Shown: piece by piece, positions 17,860-27,253 of the stretch
How the letters are laid out: each line of letters starts with the position of its first letter
How positions within the stretch are numbered: position 1 is the stretch's first letter
Source: CAVZCK01 sp963773735
GTDB lineage: Bacteria > Pseudomonadota > Alphaproteobacteria > Rhizobiales > Rhodomicrobiaceae
Reading direction: 5' to 3'
DNA length: 64,000 nt
Assembly (NCBI GenBank): GCA_963773735.1
Contig: CAVZCK010000028.1
Location: 62,001-126,000, forward strand
Program-made: the position numbers and the translations under genes
The notes under the pieces: model-generated
Told to the model about the DNA's origin: nothing
The model's input: only the letters and a program-made list of their open reading frames with translations
Database searches by the model: none

Positions 17860-18798
17860 ATGAGTCCGCGCCGCCTGACCTTCGCAATCGTCGCTTTGAC
17901 GACGGCAATCGTCGCGAGTTGTGCACCGGGTTTTCCACCGGATTTTGTCGATACGATACGCGCGACAAAGTTTCAGCCGGTCGGCGCCGGTGACGATGCC
18001 GTCAAGCTTGCCGTCCACGACATGGGCCATGGCGAGCCGATCGTCCTGATCCACGGCCTCGGCGCATCGAGCTATACCTGGAGCAAGATCGCGCCGGAGC
18101 TGGCGAGACATCACCGCGTCGTCGCCATCGATCTGAAGGGCTTCGGCGAGTCCGACAAGCCGCTCGATGATCACTATTCGATCTTCGACCAGGCAGCTCT
18201 GGTCAATGATTATATTGTCCAGAAAAAGCTGCGCGGCGTGACGCTGGTCGGACATTCGTTTGGCGGCGGCGTTGCCCTGGCGGTGGCCCTCAAACAGATG
18301 GCGACGGGCAAGAGCCGGATCGAGCGGCTGGTGCTCATTGACAGCATTGCCTACCGGCAGCCCATGCCGTTCTTCTTCAAGGTGTTGAGGATGCCGCTGG
18401 TGGGCGAGTTCAGCTTATCCGTCGTCCCGCCCGAGTTGCAGGCGGAGCGCGCGCTGTCGATCGCCTATTTCGAGAAGAACAAGGTGACGCCGGAAGCGGT
18501 CAACAACTATGCCAGCGCGCTCTATAGCGAGGGAGGGCGCCACGCGCTGCTGGCAACCATCGATAGCCTCGATCCGGATCAGGCCGACGATTTCTCGAAG
18601 CACTACAAGGATCTGAAGCTTCCAGCACTTCTGTTGTGGTGCGAACACGACAAGATCGTGCCGCTCCAATATGGCGAGAGGCTCGCCCGCGACCTGCCGG
18701 ATGCCCGCATTGAGATCATCGCGGATTGCGGGCATATCCCGCATGAAGAGCAGCCAAAGCAGACTCTGGCGGCGATCCAGGCGTTTCTGTCGCGATAG
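17860..18798 (+). CDS. Alpha/beta hydrolase, probable lipoprotein
   Basis: The protein is an alpha/beta-fold hydrolase with the oxyanion segment VLIHGLGASSYTW near residue 65, the nucleophile elbow VGHSFGGGVAL near residue 130, an acid in CEHDKIVPLQ, and the catalytic histidine in CGHIPHEEQ. The N-terminus MSPRRLTFAIVALTTAIVAS ends at a lipobox-like VASC, so it is probably lipid-anchored and periplasmic. I prefer the ATG at 17860 (preceded by GGGAAG) to the GTG at 17833. Length is 312 residues. The substrate is unknown; sequence style is close to epoxide-hydrolase or haloperoxidase-like esterases. It is a single gene between two antisense neighbours. Confidence 0.88.
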   Translation: MSPRRLTFAIVALTTAIVASCAPGFPPDFVDTIRATKFQPVGAGDDAVKLAVHDMGHGEPIVLIHGLGASSYTWSKIAPELARHHRVVAIDLKGFGESDKPLDDHYSIFDQAALVNDYIVQKKLRGVTLVGHSFGGGVALAVALKQMATGKSRIERLVLIDSIAYRQPMPFFFKVLRMPLVGEFSLSVVPPELQAERALSIAYFEKNKVTPEAVNNYASALYSEGGRHALLATIDSLDPDQADDFSKHYKDLKLPALLLWCEHDKIVPLQYGERLARDLPDARIEIIADCGHIPHEEQPKQTLAAIQAFLSR

Positions 18799-18837
18799 AG
18801 AATGCTAAGGCCCGGTCCGATGGATGCCGGCCGGCGC

Positions 18838-18943
18838 TAGAGCCTGTTCCGTTCCGATAGCATCGGAACGGGGCTCTATCTCTTTGTTTGAGCGTGATCT
18901 TTTCGCAAAAGCGGCGTCCATCCCGTCTTCACGGGGACATGGT
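18838..18943. repeat. Intergenic palindromic repeat, copy 1
   Basis: The segment holds CCGTTCCGATAGCATCGGAACG, then TTTGTTTGAGCGTGATCTTT, TCGCAAAA and TTCACGGGGACATG. The same sequence blocks in the same order recur at 53979-54107. This is a familiar dispersed repeat type of Hyphomicrobiales intergenic regions. The first block is a strong hairpin (TTCCGAT/ATCGGAA). Confidence 0.75.
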
Positions 18944-19011
18944 CCAGAACGGCACCGGCCACAACCGGATTGCACGGTAAGGCGGGAAGGAGATGCAAAG
19001 GGGCGTCACGC

Positions 19012-19386
19012 CTAAAGGCTGGCCGACATCTCGCCATTGGCGCCCATCTTCGCGCCGGGCTGATAGGTGGCAAAATCCTCGGTCCATCGGAGGCTGCCGT
19101 CATAACGGGTGCCCATCTCGATGCCGATGCCCTGGTGATAGATGTCGCCCTCGACACGGGCTGTTGCGTGCAGCATGACGCGTTTGCCGCGAATGGTGCC
19201 GACGACCTTGCCGAGAACGATCACTTCATTATTGGCGATGATGCCGCCATCGATATCGCCGGATTCGCTCACCACCAGGGAGGCGCAGTGAATATCACCG
19301 CGGATTTTACCATCCAGCTTGACGTTCCCTTTCGAGGTCACGTTGCCGATGATGGTAAGGTCTTGGCTGATGATCGTCTCCCCCAT
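19012..19386 (-). CDS. Bactofilin family cytoskeletal protein
   Basis: The 124-residue protein folds as a right-handed beta-helix of short repeats, visible as LTIIGNVTSKGNVKLDGKIR, GDIHCASLVVSESGDIDGGI, NNEVIVLGKVVGTIRGKRVM and HATARVEGDIYHQGIGIEMG. Bactofilins polymerise without nucleotides at the membrane and organise cell shape or wall enzymes. The N-terminal tail before the helix is very short here. It stands alone, without the peptidase gene often found beside bactofilins. The ribosome binding site is weak. Confidence 0.9.
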   Translation of the reverse strand: MGETIISQDLTIIGNVTSKGNVKLDGKIRGDIHCASLVVSESGDIDGGIIANNEVIVLGKVVGTIRGKRVMLHATARVEGDIYHQGIGIEMGTRYDGSLRWTEDFATYQPGAKMGANGEMSASL

Positions 19387-19829
19387 GGCACTTTTACCCT
19401 AAAACTATTCCCAAAAACGACACTGGTGACACTACCGGCCTTCGGCTGCATCGCTGCCAGCAACAAAATCGCCAGGGCTGGAAGCGCATCCCGTCAGGTG
19501 CTTGTAAACTATTCTGACGCTCTGTCCACCGCAAGAGCTTTGATGGCCGTTTCACGATCCCCGAATGACGGGAACTGTTGTGCGGCTACAACGGTGTAGC
19601 AGGAGAATGTGGCGAGGTGTTGAGGGCGTTCCGGCGGGCCGCCAGCCGCTTTCGGCGGCGGCTGACTCCCGCTCATTCATCGCCACGTCGATGCCGGCCG
19701 GGACTGCCCGGCCGCAATCAAGGCTAATGCATCGATTCAAACGGAGCCTCCGGCCGGAGTTTGGCAAAATTGATGCACAAACAAAAGGTTAGCGCAGCTG
19801 CACATGAACGACGTAAATGTGTCGGCGAC
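19387..19829. other. Intergenic, no supported gene
   Basis: This is the region between the bactofilin and a small exported protein, both on the minus strand. A GC-rich hairpin-like stretch (CAGCCGC then GCGGCGGCTG) lies at about 19646-19666. I find no conserved frame. Confidence 0.5.
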
Positions 19830-20141
19830 CTAGTGAAAATCGGGCTGGTTATGGCTGTTTAGATACGGCGCGCAGGTATTCCTGACCCGGTTGTCATCGC
19901 CGACGAGGCGGCAGGCGCGTTCCTTCTCCGAGGGATTCTGGCGGATCGTGTGGGCGCTGACATTCATGCCGTATTGCTGCGCAACGCTGGCGAGATTGTT
20001 GTCCTCGCAGAAAGGTGTCGCAATCATGTTGCCGCCTTTTTGCACCTGGAAATTGCCGTTGCACTCGATTGCCATGGCCGGGGTCGCAGCCAGGGCGGCA
20101 AAGGCAAGCAATGAGGCAGCTGGAATAAGGGCTCTACGCAT
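19830..20141 (-). CDS. Small exported Cys-containing protein of unknown function
   Basis: The 103-residue protein begins with a clear signal peptide, MRRALIPAASLLAFAALAAT, cleaved after AMA. The mature part (IECNGNFQVQKGGNMIATPF, then a pair of cysteines and RACRLVGDDNRVRNTCAPYL) has four cysteines that can form two disulfides. GGAGAACATCG precedes the start. Similar small periplasmic proteins are common in Hyphomicrobiales; no function is established. Single gene. Confidence 0.75.
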   Translation of the reverse strand: MRRALIPAASLLAFAALAATPAMAIECNGNFQVQKGGNMIATPFCEDNNLASVAQQYGMNVSAHTIRQNPSEKERACRLVGDDNRVRNTCAPYLNSHNQPDFH

Positions 20142-20460
20142 CGATGTTCTCCATTTCGTGTCCCGCGCATCCGGTCATAACGGGCAGTTATATCATGTAA
20201 GGGCCGTCGCCTTGAATAACAGCTGAAGACGGGCGGCCATTCAGGCCCGCCAAAACACGAAGCCGTGAAGTTCGCCCTGTTCTGCGGCGGGACCAGTAGC
20301 GACCTTCGAATTCAAAAGGAACACCAGTAACGATCGGTTTCCAGTGTGGTTTTAGGTCGGGACGTCCCCTAAGAGCGATTGCCGAAAGACCGTGGAGAAC
20401 TTCCCGATCACCACACCAAGGATCAGGACCTATTAAACTGCTGGAGGTGATGTGACGAGG
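20142..20460. other. Intergenic, no supported gene
   Basis: No conserved frame or RNA gene is apparent. It lies between an exported small protein and a BNR-propeller gene, both on the minus strand. Confidence 0.5.
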
Positions 20461-21405
20461 TCAACAGATGTGAAGCCCGCTCGGACCAGCCAGACCGTCA
20501 ACCAGGCACGACCATGTAGCACCATCGTCATGCGACAGGTAAAGATGTCCCGACCAGTCGATCACGGCGACAATTGAATCCCGGGTCGCGATGCAGTCGG
20601 TATCGGCTTTGCCGTCGGTCCATTTCGGCATGCCTCCGCCCAAAGGCTGCAGCGGACCGCTCTCGTCGATCGGGCGCCGATAAACCGCGCCTTGCGCCGC
20701 AAAAGGGTCGGTGGCTGCCGACACGAAAATGTCGTTTCTCCCAAAAGCGACGGCAGAGCAATGATGGGCGTGAAGGCCTCGGCTCTCGATCGTCCATGTC
20801 GCAGCAGCGTCGCGACTCACGCAAAAACCCGCCGCCGCCGCGGCTATCACGAGCTCGGGCCGGGTTGGGTGTGCACAGACCTGATGAACATCGCACTCGA
20901 TATCGATCGTGGGCCGCCAGGTTAAGCCGGAATCAGTCGATCGGGGAATTCCGCCAACGTGGACGTTGGCCAGCAGCGCGCCGCCATCGCATGTCGCCGT
21001 CATTGAACGAATTCCGAGCGGCGGTCCCACTCGCTTGCCGTCGATGATCGCGCTCCCCGCGTACCACCTGTCGCGGCCCTCGATGGCGTCAAAACCCGTC
21101 AAGCGATGCTGCGAGCCGTCAGGATCGACGCGCAGGATATGTGCGTCGTCGGTGCCAACAAAGACAACGTTGCCAACAGGTACGCAGCATGAAAGCTCGA
21201 ATTCGCTTTTTGCTATCTCAGTCCATTCGCCATCAGAGGATCGTCGACAGAGCGAATGCCGGCCGACAATTGCAAGCACTCCTCCATGTCCATCGGCCGC
21301 CAGACTGCGAACCGATTGATCGGCGAGTTCCTGACGCACCGTTTTTCCGGTGACGCTGAACAGCCCGTTGTCCCACGTTGCGACCAGAATAGTAGGCGTC
21401 GGCAT
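20461..21405 (-). CDS. BNR/WD40-like beta-propeller protein
   Basis: The 314-residue protein has propeller-type repeats with Asp-box variants: RSTDSGLTWRP, VSRDAAATWTIES and LSHDDGATWSCL. It opens MPTPTILVATWDNGLFSVTG without a signal peptide, so it is likely cytoplasmic. It is only distantly like the BNR protein at 8031-9114. A single histidine/cysteine-rich loop (DVHQVCAHPTRPEL) is present. Function unknown; such proteins usually act as binding platforms. Confidence 0.75.
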   Translation of the reverse strand: MPTPTILVATWDNGLFSVTGKTVRQELADQSVRSLAADGHGGVLAIVGRHSLCRRSSDGEWTEIAKSEFELSCCVPVGNVVFVGTDDAHILRVDPDGSQHRLTGFDAIEGRDRWYAGSAIIDGKRVGPPLGIRSMTATCDGGALLANVHVGGIPRSTDSGLTWRPTIDIECDVHQVCAHPTRPELVIAAAAAGFCVSRDAAATWTIESRGLHAHHCSAVAFGRNDIFVSAATDPFAAQGAVYRRPIDESGPLQPLGGGMPKWTDGKADTDCIATRDSIVAVIDWSGHLYLSHDDGATWSCLVDGLAGPSGLHIC

Positions 21406-21840
21406 CGGGGCGGATCCTCTTGGCGTAAAGCATTGTGAATTTTTCGAAGTGGTCGTGCAACGTTCGATCCGTTAATTCAATGGTGGCGCGAGGCGCAGAT
21501 GCGCCGGACCGAGCCATATGTTCCGCTGTGGCCGGTTGATCTCCCGGCATGCCGGTCATTGGCCCGATCCAAGCCGCCTCTCACACCACGCCGTGGGACA
21601 ACCTGCATCGCGCCGGACGCCCAGCCCGCATTTTTCAATCATTGGTAAGCAAAAGCTTAACGGCATCCGGCGGCTTGACGCGGCGGGCCAAGCGGCCCGG
21701 TCCGCCCGCATTTTCCCAGGAAATCCCAGGAGCCAGGCGTGTCCGCAGGACGCGGCTCCAGCCGGTTTTTCCGTGTTCGACAGGAATTTTGCACCGCTGG
21801 CACGCGTTTTTAGCCAGCATATCCCAGTTTTGTGCCGCCT
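21406..21840. other. Leader region upstream of the dcw cluster
   Basis: No gene is supported between the BNR gene and the MraZ boxes. The frames that cross it are compositional. It should contain promoter elements for the dcw operon, but I see no clear -35/-10 pair. Confidence 0.45.
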
Positions 21841-21900
21841 AGACCCTTCTGGTTCCATTGACACCCATATAGTCCCATGGTATCCCACCGATACCCGTTC
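21841..21900 (+). promoter_or_regulatory. MraZ-box array, six units at 10-base spacing
   Basis: The triplet CCC (once TCC) recurs exactly every 10 bases at 21844, 21854, 21864, 21874, 21884 and 21894. On the minus strand this gives TGGGATACCATGGGACTATA and so on: TGGG-type units separated by one helical turn. This is the MraZ recognition pattern known from other bacteria (TGGGN direct repeats 10 bases apart). It lies about 180 bases upstream of mraZ, so MraZ probably regulates its own operon here. The 10-base phasing is seen directly; the protein-DNA assignment is from the family. Confidence 0.85.
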
Positions 21901-22077
21901 GGAAGGGAAGTGATTCGGGAGGAGGCCAACTGAAGCAAGTTCCTTCGAAGGCCAAATAGGGGGCACGAGCTTGCCTCCTCCCGGTCCAAACCGCCGAAGG
22001 GGCCGAATTCGAATTTGAGACATCGCCGCGCTGCCCGCGGCTGGGTTGTGCGTCGGAGCCGGGAGCGCCTGAGAGGA

Positions 22078-22569
22078 ATGGATGAATTTGCCTCCAGGTT
22101 CGACAACAGGATCGATGCCAAGGGTCGGGTCTCGATCCCTGCCTCTTTTCGGGCCGTGCTCGCCAAAGAGGGTGCTGAGGAGATCTTTTGCTATCCGCAT
22201 CTCGACCGGCCCGCGCTCGAAGCTGGCGGCGGCCGTCTGGTCGAAAAGATTAAGGGCATTCTGGAAGGCTTTCCCATCGACAGCGCCGAGCGCGACGAAA
22301 TCGCGACCGCCTATTTCGGGGAAAGCGAAAAGATCAAGGTCGATCCCGACGGGCGAGCCGTGCTCCCCAAAAGATTGCGGGATCATGCGGGGATTACCGA
22401 AGTTGCGGTGTTCGTCGGACTGGGAGACAAGTTCCAGATCTGGGCGCCCACCGCTTATGAAGACTTCCGGGCTGAAGCGCGCGAGCGGGCGCGCTCTCAC
22501 CGGAGAGAACTCGGCGCGGGGAACCGTCCATTAGCGGACGGGCGTAAAGAGGGAGTACGGGAGCGATGA
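22078..22569 (+). CDS. mraZ: Transcriptional regulator MraZ
   Basis: MraZ is the DNA-binding regulator at the head of the dcw cluster. It has two AbrB-like halves, each with the DxxxR motif: DNRIDAKGRVSIPASF near residue 10 and KVDPDGRAVLPKRL near residue 85. Length is 163 residues. I start it at 22078 (MDEFASRF) because GAGAGGA precedes it; an upstream in-frame start at 22015 is Arg-rich and not conserved. Its stop overlaps rsmH by 4 bases. The array at 21841-21900 is its likely operator. Confidence 0.95.
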   Translation: MDEFASRFDNRIDAKGRVSIPASFRAVLAKEGAEEIFCYPHLDRPALEAGGGRLVEKIKGILEGFPIDSAERDEIATAYFGESEKIKVDPDGRAVLPKRLRDHAGITEVAVFVGLGDKFQIWAPTAYEDFRAEARERARSHRRELGAGNRPLADGRKEGVRER

Positions 22570-23606
22570 CGGGTCGCGGCAAGGGAGAGGCCCCTGAAGC
22601 CGCAGGCGGACCGGCTCGTCATACCCCTGTACTGATGGCCGCCGTCATCGAGGCCTTGGCGCCAAAAGACGGCGAGCATTATATCGACTGCACATTCGGC
22701 GCCGGGGGGTATTCGCGGGTTATACTCTCCGGCACCGAATGCAGTCTTCTGGCCCTCGACCGCGATCCGCTCGCGGCCCAGTTCGCCGCCGATCTCTCCA
22801 AATCCTTTCCGTCGCGCTTTCGCTTCGAGCCGTCGCCTTTCGGAGAGCTGGCCGAGGTCGCCGAGCGAGCAGGCTTCGCGCCGGCCGATGCCGTCATTTT
22901 CGATCTCGGCGTCTCCTCCATGCAGCTCGACGAAGCGACGCGCGGCTTTTCCTTCATGCGTGATGGTCCGCTCGACATGCGCATGTCCGGCGAGGGGACA
23001 AGCGCAGCCGATGTCGTCAATGAGAAGGATGAGGCAGGGCTTGCGGACATTCTGTTTCGCCTCGGCGAGGAGCGCCGCTCGCGCGCCATCGCCCGCGCCA
23101 TCGTCAAGCGCCGCGAGGAGCGGCCGATCACCAGGACGCTCGACCTCGCCGACATCATTGCCGGCGTGCTCGGCCGGCGGCACGACGAGGCCAAGCACCC
23201 GGCAACGCGCAGCTTTCAGGCGCTCAGGCTGTTCGTCAACGATGAGCTGGGCGAGCTGGTCCGCGCGCTCGGAGCGGCCGAACGCATCCTTCGCGCCGGC
23301 GGCCGGCTGATCGCCGTTACCTTTCACTCCCTTGAGGACCGCATCGTGAAGACGTTCCTGGCCGAACGATCGGGCGCAAAGGGGCGCCCCTCGCGCCATC
23401 AGCCCGATCAGGGGAAAGCCCGCGCACCCAGCTTCAGGCTGGCGCCGCGCAAGCCGGCCCGCCCCGATGCCGCCGAAATCGCCGCCAATCCGCGCGCACG
23501 CTCGGCGCGGCTCAGGGCCGCGGTCCGTCTCGATGCGGCATCTTGGCCACTACGGCCGGAGGAGCTTGGGCTGCCGGTGCTGAAAACTGCGTCCGGGCGC
23601 CGTTAA
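22566..23606 (+). CDS. rsmH: 16S rRNA (cytosine-1402-N4)-methyltransferase RsmH
   Basis: The enzyme (formerly MraW) methylates C1402 of 16S rRNA using S-adenosylmethionine. The 346 residues include the SAM-binding DCTFGAGGYSR near residue 40, VIFDLGVSSMQLDEATRGFS near residue 110 and the closing VTFHSLEDRIVKTFL near residue 255. It is second in the dcw operon, overlapping mraZ by ATGA. The frame is intact. Confidence 0.96.
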   Translation: MTGRGKGEAPEAAGGPARHTPVLMAAVIEALAPKDGEHYIDCTFGAGGYSRVILSGTECSLLALDRDPLAAQFAADLSKSFPSRFRFEPSPFGELAEVAERAGFAPADAVIFDLGVSSMQLDEATRGFSFMRDGPLDMRMSGEGTSAADVVNEKDEAGLADILFRLGEERRSRAIARAIVKRREERPITRTLDLADIIAGVLGRRHDEAKHPATRSFQALRLFVNDELGELVRALGAAERILRAGGRLIAVTFHSLEDRIVKTFLAERSGAKGRPSRHQPDQGKARAPSFRLAPRKPARPDAAEIAANPRARSARLRAAVRLDAASWPLRPEELGLPVLKTASGRR

Positions 23607-23646
23607 GGTTACCGGTCGTTCACCAATCCTTGCTAGCCCAGTTAAG

Positions 23647-24072
23647 ATGTGGTCGAGCGATAAGGTTTTGGCGGTGATGCGTCTGTTAAGTCTTTTGGCC
23701 TTCGGCTTTCTGGCCGGGCTGATCATTCTCATTTACGACATGAAAATCGAAACGCGCGCGCTCGATGACCGCGCCGTGCAGCTCGCGCGCGCCATCGAGG
23801 ACGAAAAGGACAATGTCGCGCTGATGCGTGCCGAGTGGAGCCACGTCACCAGTCCGGAGCGCGTCGAGCAGCTTGCACGCGAAGTCCTCGATTTGGGGCC
23901 GGCAAAGCCTGATCAGCTGATGACCAATCGTGACTTCATGGACGCGCTGGCGCGGCGGCCGATCCCGGCGAGCGCAAGCGCCGCCGGCTGGGAGCCCCAT
24001 GACGAGATCGGGGCGCTGATCCGCAGCGGCCAGGCAGGGGAGGCCCATGCACGGCGAACTGAGGCGCAGTGA
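23647..24072 (+). CDS. ftsL: Cell division protein FtsL
   Basis: FtsL is a bitopic divisome protein that works with FtsB and FtsQ to activate septal wall synthesis. The 141-residue protein has one membrane helix (LLSLLAFGFLAGLIILIYDM, about residues 14-32), followed by a coiled-coil-like segment with Val/Leu spacing (ELARAIEDEKDNVALMRAEW-type) and VEQLAREVLDLGP. Alphaproteobacterial FtsL is this long. It overlaps ftsI by 26 bases. A second in-frame start (ATG at 23677) would also leave the helix intact. Confidence 0.9.
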   Translation: MWSSDKVLAVMRLLSLLAFGFLAGLIILIYDMKIETRALDDRAVQLARAIEDEKDNVALMRAEWSHVTSPERVEQLAREVLDLGPAKPDQLMTNRDFMDALARRPIPASASAAGWEPHDEIGALIRSGQAGEAHARRTEAQ

Positions 24073-25711
24073 GATCGATCTGTCCGCCGGCCGGCAGGTG
24101 CCGCTCTGGCGGCTGCGCGCGCTCACGCTCGTCGTGCTCGCAGGCTTTCTGGTCGTTGCCTGGGAGCTGGCAAGTCTCGGCCAGCGCGCCCCGGTTGCGC
24201 AGCGCATGATGGTCGCCGAAAACCAAATGCCCCACGCGGTCTCGCGCCCCGACACCGTCGACCGCAACGGCCGGATGCTGGCCTCCGACATTCGCGTCTA
24301 CTGGCTGTTTGCCGATCCGTCGCAAATCATCGGCATCGACGACACGCTGGAAAAGCTCTCCCGCGTTCTGGCGCCGCAGGACATGATCGGCTTGCGCGCA
24401 AAACTCTCCAGCAAGAGCCGCTTCGAATGGGTGAAGCGCGGTTTGACGCCGAACGAGGCGGCAAGCGTTCACCATCTCGGCCTGGCCGGGCTCTATCTGC
24501 TGGAAGAGCCGCAGCGCGTCTATCCGGCCGGCGACACCGCGGTGCACATTCTCGGCCATACCAATGTCGATAATCAGGGCCTCGCCGGGATCGAGAAATA
24601 TATCGACAGCAACCCGGATATTGCCACGCCCGCGGAAAAGCCGGGCGAGCGGCCGCGCGTCCGGCTGTCGGTCGATCTGCGCGTCCAGCACGCCCTGCAC
24701 GAGGAGATCACCGCCGCCAGGGAGCACTTTCAGGCCAAAGCCATCGGCGGCATCGTCCTCAATGTGCAGAGCGGCGAAGTGCTGGCGATGGCGGGCTTGC
24801 CCGATTACGACCCCAACCGGCGCGAGGAATCGCTCGCCGAGAACCGGCGCAACCGCTTCTATTACGATTCCTACGAGCTGGGCTCGGTGTTCAAGACCTT
24901 CACCATCGCCATGGTGCTCGATGCCGGCATCGCCCGCATCGACGATCGGGTCGATGTGATGACGCCGATCCGCATGGGACGCTTCACGCTTTACGACCAT
25001 CACGCCAAATCGCACTATGAGACCGTCGAAGACGTCTTTGTGCATTCCTCCAATACCGGCGCGGCGCGTCTCGCCCTGGCCGCCGGCGGCGAGCGGCAGC
25101 AGCGTTTTCTCGCCAAGCTCGGTCTGATGGAGCCCTTATCGACCGAGCTTGGCCCGACTGCACGTTCACTGTACCCGGACCCGTGGCGCGAGGTGAACAC
25201 CATGACGGCAGCCTATGGCCACGGAATCTCGGTGCCGCCGTTCTCCTTTGCCGTTGGCGTCGCCGCGCTGATCAATGGCGGCTACAAGCTGAAGCCGACC
25301 TTCCTTCCGCGCGCGCCGGGCGAGTCCGGCCTCGGCGAGCGCGTCATCAGCGCCGCAACCAGCGCCGACATGCGCAGGATGTTTCTGGCGAATGTCGAAA
25401 GAGGCACCGGCAAGGAGGCGAGAGTGCCCGGCTACCTCGTCGGCGGCAAGACCGGCACGGCCTACAAGCCGGTCAAGGGCGGCTATAGCCACGATGTCAT
25501 CACCAGCTTTGTCGCCGCCTTTCCCATGGACGATCCGCAATATCTGGTGATGATCGTCATCGACGAACCCAAGCCCGAGAAGCCGGCACTGCGGACCGAA
25601 GCGGCGTACAATGCCGCGCCGACCGCCGGTGGGGTGATCAAGCGCATCGCCCCAATGCTGGGGATCGCACCGGCGAGGACGTTTGACGAAAGCCCCCAAC
25701 CCTCCTATTAA
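24047..25711 (+). CDS. ftsI: Peptidoglycan transpeptidase FtsI (PBP3)
   Basis: FtsI is the septal class B penicillin-binding protein that crosslinks peptidoglycan during division. After a membrane anchor (about residues 25-43) come the PBP dimer domain and the transpeptidase domain. The domain carries SVFK (active serine near residue 281), SSN near residue 333 and KTG near residue 468, in the expected spacing. Length is 554 residues. It overlaps ftsL and precedes murE by 57 bases. The frame is intact. Confidence 0.96.
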   Translation: MHGELRRSEIDLSAGRQVPLWRLRALTLVVLAGFLVVAWELASLGQRAPVAQRMMVAENQMPHAVSRPDTVDRNGRMLASDIRVYWLFADPSQIIGIDDTLEKLSRVLAPQDMIGLRAKLSSKSRFEWVKRGLTPNEAASVHHLGLAGLYLLEEPQRVYPAGDTAVHILGHTNVDNQGLAGIEKYIDSNPDIATPAEKPGERPRVRLSVDLRVQHALHEEITAAREHFQAKAIGGIVLNVQSGEVLAMAGLPDYDPNRREESLAENRRNRFYYDSYELGSVFKTFTIAMVLDAGIARIDDRVDVMTPIRMGRFTLYDHHAKSHYETVEDVFVHSSNTGAARLALAAGGERQQRFLAKLGLMEPLSTELGPTARSLYPDPWREVNTMTAAYGHGISVPPFSFAVGVAALINGGYKLKPTFLPRAPGESGLGERVISAATSADMRRMFLANVERGTGKEARVPGYLVGGKTGTAYKPVKGGYSHDVITSFVAAFPMDDPQYLVMIVIDEPKPEKPALRTEAAYNAAPTAGGVIKRIAPMLGIAPARTFDESPQPSY

Positions 25712-25768
25712 CCGACCGATCCAAAATCTTGATCGATCATCCGCATCGGGGGATGCGGGACGGCGGCC

Positions 25769-27253
25769 ATGCCCATGAAACTGATGACACTCGGCAGATT
25801 GTGCGGGGCATCGTTCCCGCTTGGCGATAGCGGCGCGGCCCCGATCACGGGACTGACGGCCGATAGCCGCGACGTGCAGCCGGGCTATCTGTTCGCGGCG
25901 CTCGCCGGCACCAAAACCGACGGCGCCCGGTTCATCGCCGATGCTCTCGCGCGCGGCGCGGCGGCCATTCTCACCGGTGAGGATGCCGAGCTCGATGCAG
26001 CAAGCGGCGTGCCGGTCATCCGCGACGCCAATCCGAGGCAAGCGCTTGCCCTGATGGCCGCGCGCTTCTATGGCCGCCAGCCGGAGATCATCGCCGCCGT
26101 CACGGGCACGAACGGCAAGACCTCAGTCGCCGCCTTCCTGCGCCAGATCTGGGAAGCCGGCGGCTTTGCCGCTGCCAGTCTCGGCACCACCGGCATCCTG
26201 TTTCGCGGCGAGGAGCACCCGCTCGCACACACGACGCCGGACCCGGTCTCGCTGCACGCCAGCCTCGCCGATCTCGCCGCGCGAGGAGCGACGCATCTGG
26301 CCTTCGAGGCATCGAGCCATGGCCTCGCGCAATATCGCGCCGACGGCGTCAAGCTGGCCGCGGGCGCCTTCACCAACATCTCCCGCGACCATCTCGATTA
26401 TCACCCCGATTTCGCCGATTATTTCCGCGCCAAGATGCGGCTGTTCACCGAGCTTTTGCAGCCGGGACAGCCGGCGGTCATCGACGTCGACAGCGAAGCC
26501 GGCGAGGAAGCGGCCGAGATTGCCCGCGCGCGGGGCTTGAGGCTCATCACGGTCGGCCGCCAGGGCGATACGCTGCGGTTGCTCGCGAGCGAGCGCGACG
26601 GCTTCGGCCAGCGGCTCGATATTCGATTTGAGGGCCGGCCGCGCTCCCTGCGCCTGCCGCTGGCGGGTGATTTTCAAGCGTCGAACGTGCTTGTTGCGCT
26701 CGGCCTCGCCCTGGCGACCGATACGCCCGCCGACATCGCCTTCGCGGCGGCGGAACGGCTGCAAGGCGCCAAAGGCCGGCTTGAGCTGGTCGCCCACGCG
26801 CCGTCCGGCGGGCCGATCTTCATCGACTACGCCCATACCCCGGACGCGCTGGAGAATGCCATCAGGGCGCTCAGGCCCTATGCGGCGGGCAAGCTCCATG
26901 CCGTCTTCGGCTGCGGCGGCGACCGCGATCGCGGCAAGCGGCCGGAGATGGGTGCGATCGCCGCCCGGCTCGCGGACCGCGTCATCGTCACCGACGACAA
27001 CCCCCGCAGCGAGGACCCTGCCGCGATCCGCGCGGAGATTCTTGCGGCCGCGCCGGGTGCGACCGAGATCGGCGACAGGAGGGAAGCCATCGCCGCGGCG
27101 ATCGCGGCCATGGCCAAGGGCGATGTCTTGCTGATCGCCGGCAAGGGCCATGAAACCGGACAAATCGTCGGCCATACGGTCATCCCCTATTCGGATCATG
27201 AGGCGGTTGCCGCTCTCATCGGCGGCCGTGAAAAGAAGGTGAGCCATGGCTGA
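25769..27253 (+). CDS. murE: UDP-MurNAc-tripeptide synthetase MurE
   Basis: MurE adds the third amino acid to UDP-MurNAc-L-Ala-D-Glu in the cytoplasm. The ATP-binding loop GTNGKTS is near residue 112. The motif DNPR near residue 409 marks meso-diaminopimelate specificity, as expected for Gram-negative wall. HTTPDPVSLHASL and FIDYAHTPDALEN are also family blocks. Length is 494 residues; the ATG at 25775 is an alternative start. It overlaps murF by 8 bases. Confidence 0.96.
   Translation: MPMKLMTLGRLCGASFPLGDSGAAPITGLTADSRDVQPGYLFAALAGTKTDGARFIADALARGAAAILTGEDAELDAASGVPVIRDANPRQALALMAARFYGRQPEIIAAVTGTNGKTSVAAFLRQIWEAGGFAAASLGTTGILFRGEEHPLAHTTPDPVSLHASLADLAARGATHLAFEASSHGLAQYRADGVKLAAGAFTNISRDHLDYHPDFADYFRAKMRLFTELLQPGQPAVIDVDSEAGEEAAEIARARGLRLITVGRQGDTLRLLASERDGFGQRLDIRFEGRPRSLRLPLAGDFQASNVLVALGLALATDTPADIAFAAAERLQGAKGRLELVAHAPSGGPIFIDYAHTPDALENAIRALRPYAAGKLHAVFGCGGDRDRGKRPEMGAIAARLADRVIVTDDNPRSEDPAAIRAEILAAAPGATEIGDRREAIAAAIAAMAKGDVLLIAGKGHETGQIVGHTVIPYSDHEAVAALIGGREKKVSHG

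Noticed and set aside
21233..22500. Minus-strand frames opposite mraZ and its leader
   Set aside because: They are the antisense of mraZ and the MraZ-box region and have no protein family character.
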